From Candidatus Mcinerneyibacteriota bacterium (GTDB lineage: Bacteria; AUK180; JAQVHJ01): 8,090 nucleotides of DNA. A model generated the notes under the pieces. That model searched no databases and was not told where the DNA came from. It was given only the letters and a program-made list of their open reading frames with translations. Both the position numbers and the translations under genes were made by a program. Location: the NCBI GenBank assembly GCA_030630935.1, contig DAOVMD010000125.1:1-8090 (forward strand). The letters run 5' to 3'. Below, piece after piece: positions 7,613 to 8,090 of this stretch; position 1 is the stretch's first letter, and the number at the start of each line of letters is the position of its first letter.

Positions 7613-7637
7613 TAAGTTCCATAAACTTATGCGGAAC
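7612..7637. repeat. Stem-loop directly after the phosphoesterase stop codon
   Basis: ATAAGTT (7612-7618) pairs with AACTTAT (7624-7630) around a 5-nt loop. GTTCC (7616-7620) can instead pair with GGAAC (7633-7637), so two mutually exclusive stems are possible. It is followed by an A-run rather than a T-run, so on the + strand it is not a classical intrinsic terminator, though it could protect the mRNA 3' end or serve a gene on the other strand. Confidence 0.5.
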
Positions 7638-7822
7638 AAAAAAAGGAAGTTTGAAAAGTAATACGAAAGAATATGAAAATTAAAATTACCATAAAAGTTG
7701 ATATATGGAGAGGCTCTTTTCTTACTTATGCCGTTTCGTAAGTTCATTTTTAAGATGATTTAATATAAATCCGTTCTTTGACATATTAACTTATTTACGA
7801 TTTTAAAAAGAAATATTTAACT

Positions 7823-7916
7823 ACTGATCACACTGCTCAAGCAACTTTGTTGCTTGAGTAGATAACAGAAAGCAGAAAAACTTTTAACCACCGAACACAC
7901 TGATCACACTGAAAAT
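7823..7916. repeat. Nine-base tandem units and direct repeat ACTGATCACACTG
   Basis: ACTGATCACACTG occurs exactly at 7823-7835 and 7899-7911. At 7890-7916 three successive 9-nt units are seen: ACCGAACAC, ACTGATCAC, ACTGAAAAT. The first copy starts the same way (ACTGATCAC, ACTGCTCAA). Both copies follow a TTTAAC. The pattern resembles degenerate CACTGAACA-type intergenic tandem repeats known from environmental genomes of this type (from memory). Confidence 0.65.
7836..7858. repeat. Perfect 10-bp hairpin
   Basis: CTCAAGCAAC (7836-7845) and GTTGCTTGAG (7849-7858) are exact reverse complements around a TTT loop, and a G-T pair at 7835/7859 can extend the stem. It is the most stable-looking structure at the right end. 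The following TAGATAAC is not a T-run, so a terminator role is unlikely. It sits between the two copies of the 13-nt direct repeat. Confidence 0.75.
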
Positions 7917-7930
7917 ATTTAACAGAGATT

Positions 7931-7945
7931 TGAATCGGAGATTCA
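7931..7945. repeat. Small hairpin TGAATC-GGA-GATTCA
   Basis: Perfect 6-bp arms surround a 3-nt loop, immediately downstream of the 9-nt tandem units. It probably belongs to the same intergenic repeat cluster. Confidence 0.55.
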
Positions 7946-7971
7946 GAAAGCATTATTATATGGGATAAGAA

Positions 7972-7988
7972 AAAGAATATAATTCTTT
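7972..7988. repeat. Small hairpin AAAGAAT-ATA-ATTCTTT
   Basis: Perfect 7-bp AT-rich arms surround a 3-nt loop. The sequence directly to its right, CGCTTCGCTCC, resembles a core word of the ATTGC...GCAAT repeat family seen beside the phosphoesterase start, suggesting a fragment of a related element. Confidence 0.5.
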
Positions 7989-8002
7989 CGCTTCGCTCCA
8001 CA

Positions 8003-8041
8003 AGTAAGAAATAAGAATGAATAATGAAGAGTGAAGAATGA
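8003..8041. repeat. Degenerate A/G-rich low-complexity repeat
   Basis: The stretch is built from imperfect TAAGAA/GAATGA words, with AAGAATGA repeated exactly at 8013-8020 and 8034-8041 (21-nt period). It is probably a simple-sequence tract in the intergenic mosaic and has no coding signal. Confidence 0.45.
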
Positions 8042-8090
8042 TTTTGCATTATTGAGTATAATGCTTATATCTATAAAACGACTGTTCTCA

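Larger units (their letters stand above)
7613..8090. other. Non-coding, repeat-rich region at the right end
   Basis: After the phosphoesterase stop I see no credible gene on either strand to the window edge. The longest minus-strand frame (7837-8049) is a translation of hairpins and low-complexity sequence. The stretch holds several hairpins and tandem repeats, listed separately. No hairpin is followed by a convincing T-run, so the operon terminator is not identified. No tRNA cloverleaf or rRNA sequence is recognisable. Confidence 0.7.

Noticed and set aside
7673-7741. 22-codon + strand ORF after the phosphoesterase
   Set aside because: No ribosome-binding site at a suitable distance, no recognisable features, and short enough to arise by chance in AT-rich DNA.
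7721-7750. CTTAC...GTAAG hairpin followed by a T-rich stretch as an intrinsic terminator
   Set aside because: The stem is only 5 bp with a 12-nt loop, low in GC, and the T-run starts four bases after it with interruptions.
7820-7916. CRISPR array
   Set aside because: The direct repeat is only 13 nt, occurs twice, and the units are 9-nt tandem copies without regular spacers.
7837-8049. Minus-strand ORF of 70 codons
   Set aside because: It translates the hairpin, 9-nt tandem repeats and low-complexity tract, has no recognisable domain or ribosome-binding site, and its composition follows the repeats.

Overview
The window is AT-rich and reads almost entirely on the + strand. It holds five genes, the first cut by the left edge. 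The first four form a tight cell-envelope cluster: mrdA (PBP2 transpeptidase, 5' end outside the window), rodA (SEDS glycosyltransferase), a WecA/TagO-type polyprenyl-phosphate sugar-phosphate transferase, and dapL (LL-diaminopimelate aminotransferase). Their ends overlap or lie within 16 nt of each other, and no terminator is visible between them, so they probably form one transcription unit. The fifth gene encodes a large secreted metallophosphoesterase with an N-terminal galactose-binding-like domain and a C-terminal domain of the T9SS/FlgD-like type.

The C-terminal sorting-type domain, the AT-rich composition, the use of DapL and the enlarged RodA suggest a bacterium of the FCB supergroup (Bacteroidota/Ignavibacteriota/Marinimicrobia/Cloacimonadota-like lineages). 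The exact phylum cannot be fixed from the sequence alone. Shine-Dalgarno motifs are visible before at least two of the genes.

Layout: 1-1745 mrdA (partial); 1702-3042 rodA; 3059-4087 wecA-like; 4089-5255 dapL; about 5264-5460 a composite palindromic repeat lying between dapL and the next gene and running into its 5' end; about 5369-7612 phosphoesterase; 7613-8090 non-coding DNA packed with hairpins, short tandem repeats and low-complexity sequence.

Function: DapL makes LL-diaminopimelate, a precursor of meso-diaminopimelate for the peptidoglycan stem peptide. RodA polymerises lipid II into glycan, PBP2 cross-links it during cell elongation, and the WecA/TagO-type enzyme starts a second undecaprenyl-linked polymer (O-antigen, capsule or another glycan). 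The phosphoesterase has no obvious link to wall synthesis and may only be a neighbour. I found no CRISPR array, transposase, tRNA or defence system. The least ordinary parts are the repeat that appears to have supplied the N-terminus of the phosphoesterase ORF, the enlarged RodA, and the repeat mosaic at the right end.
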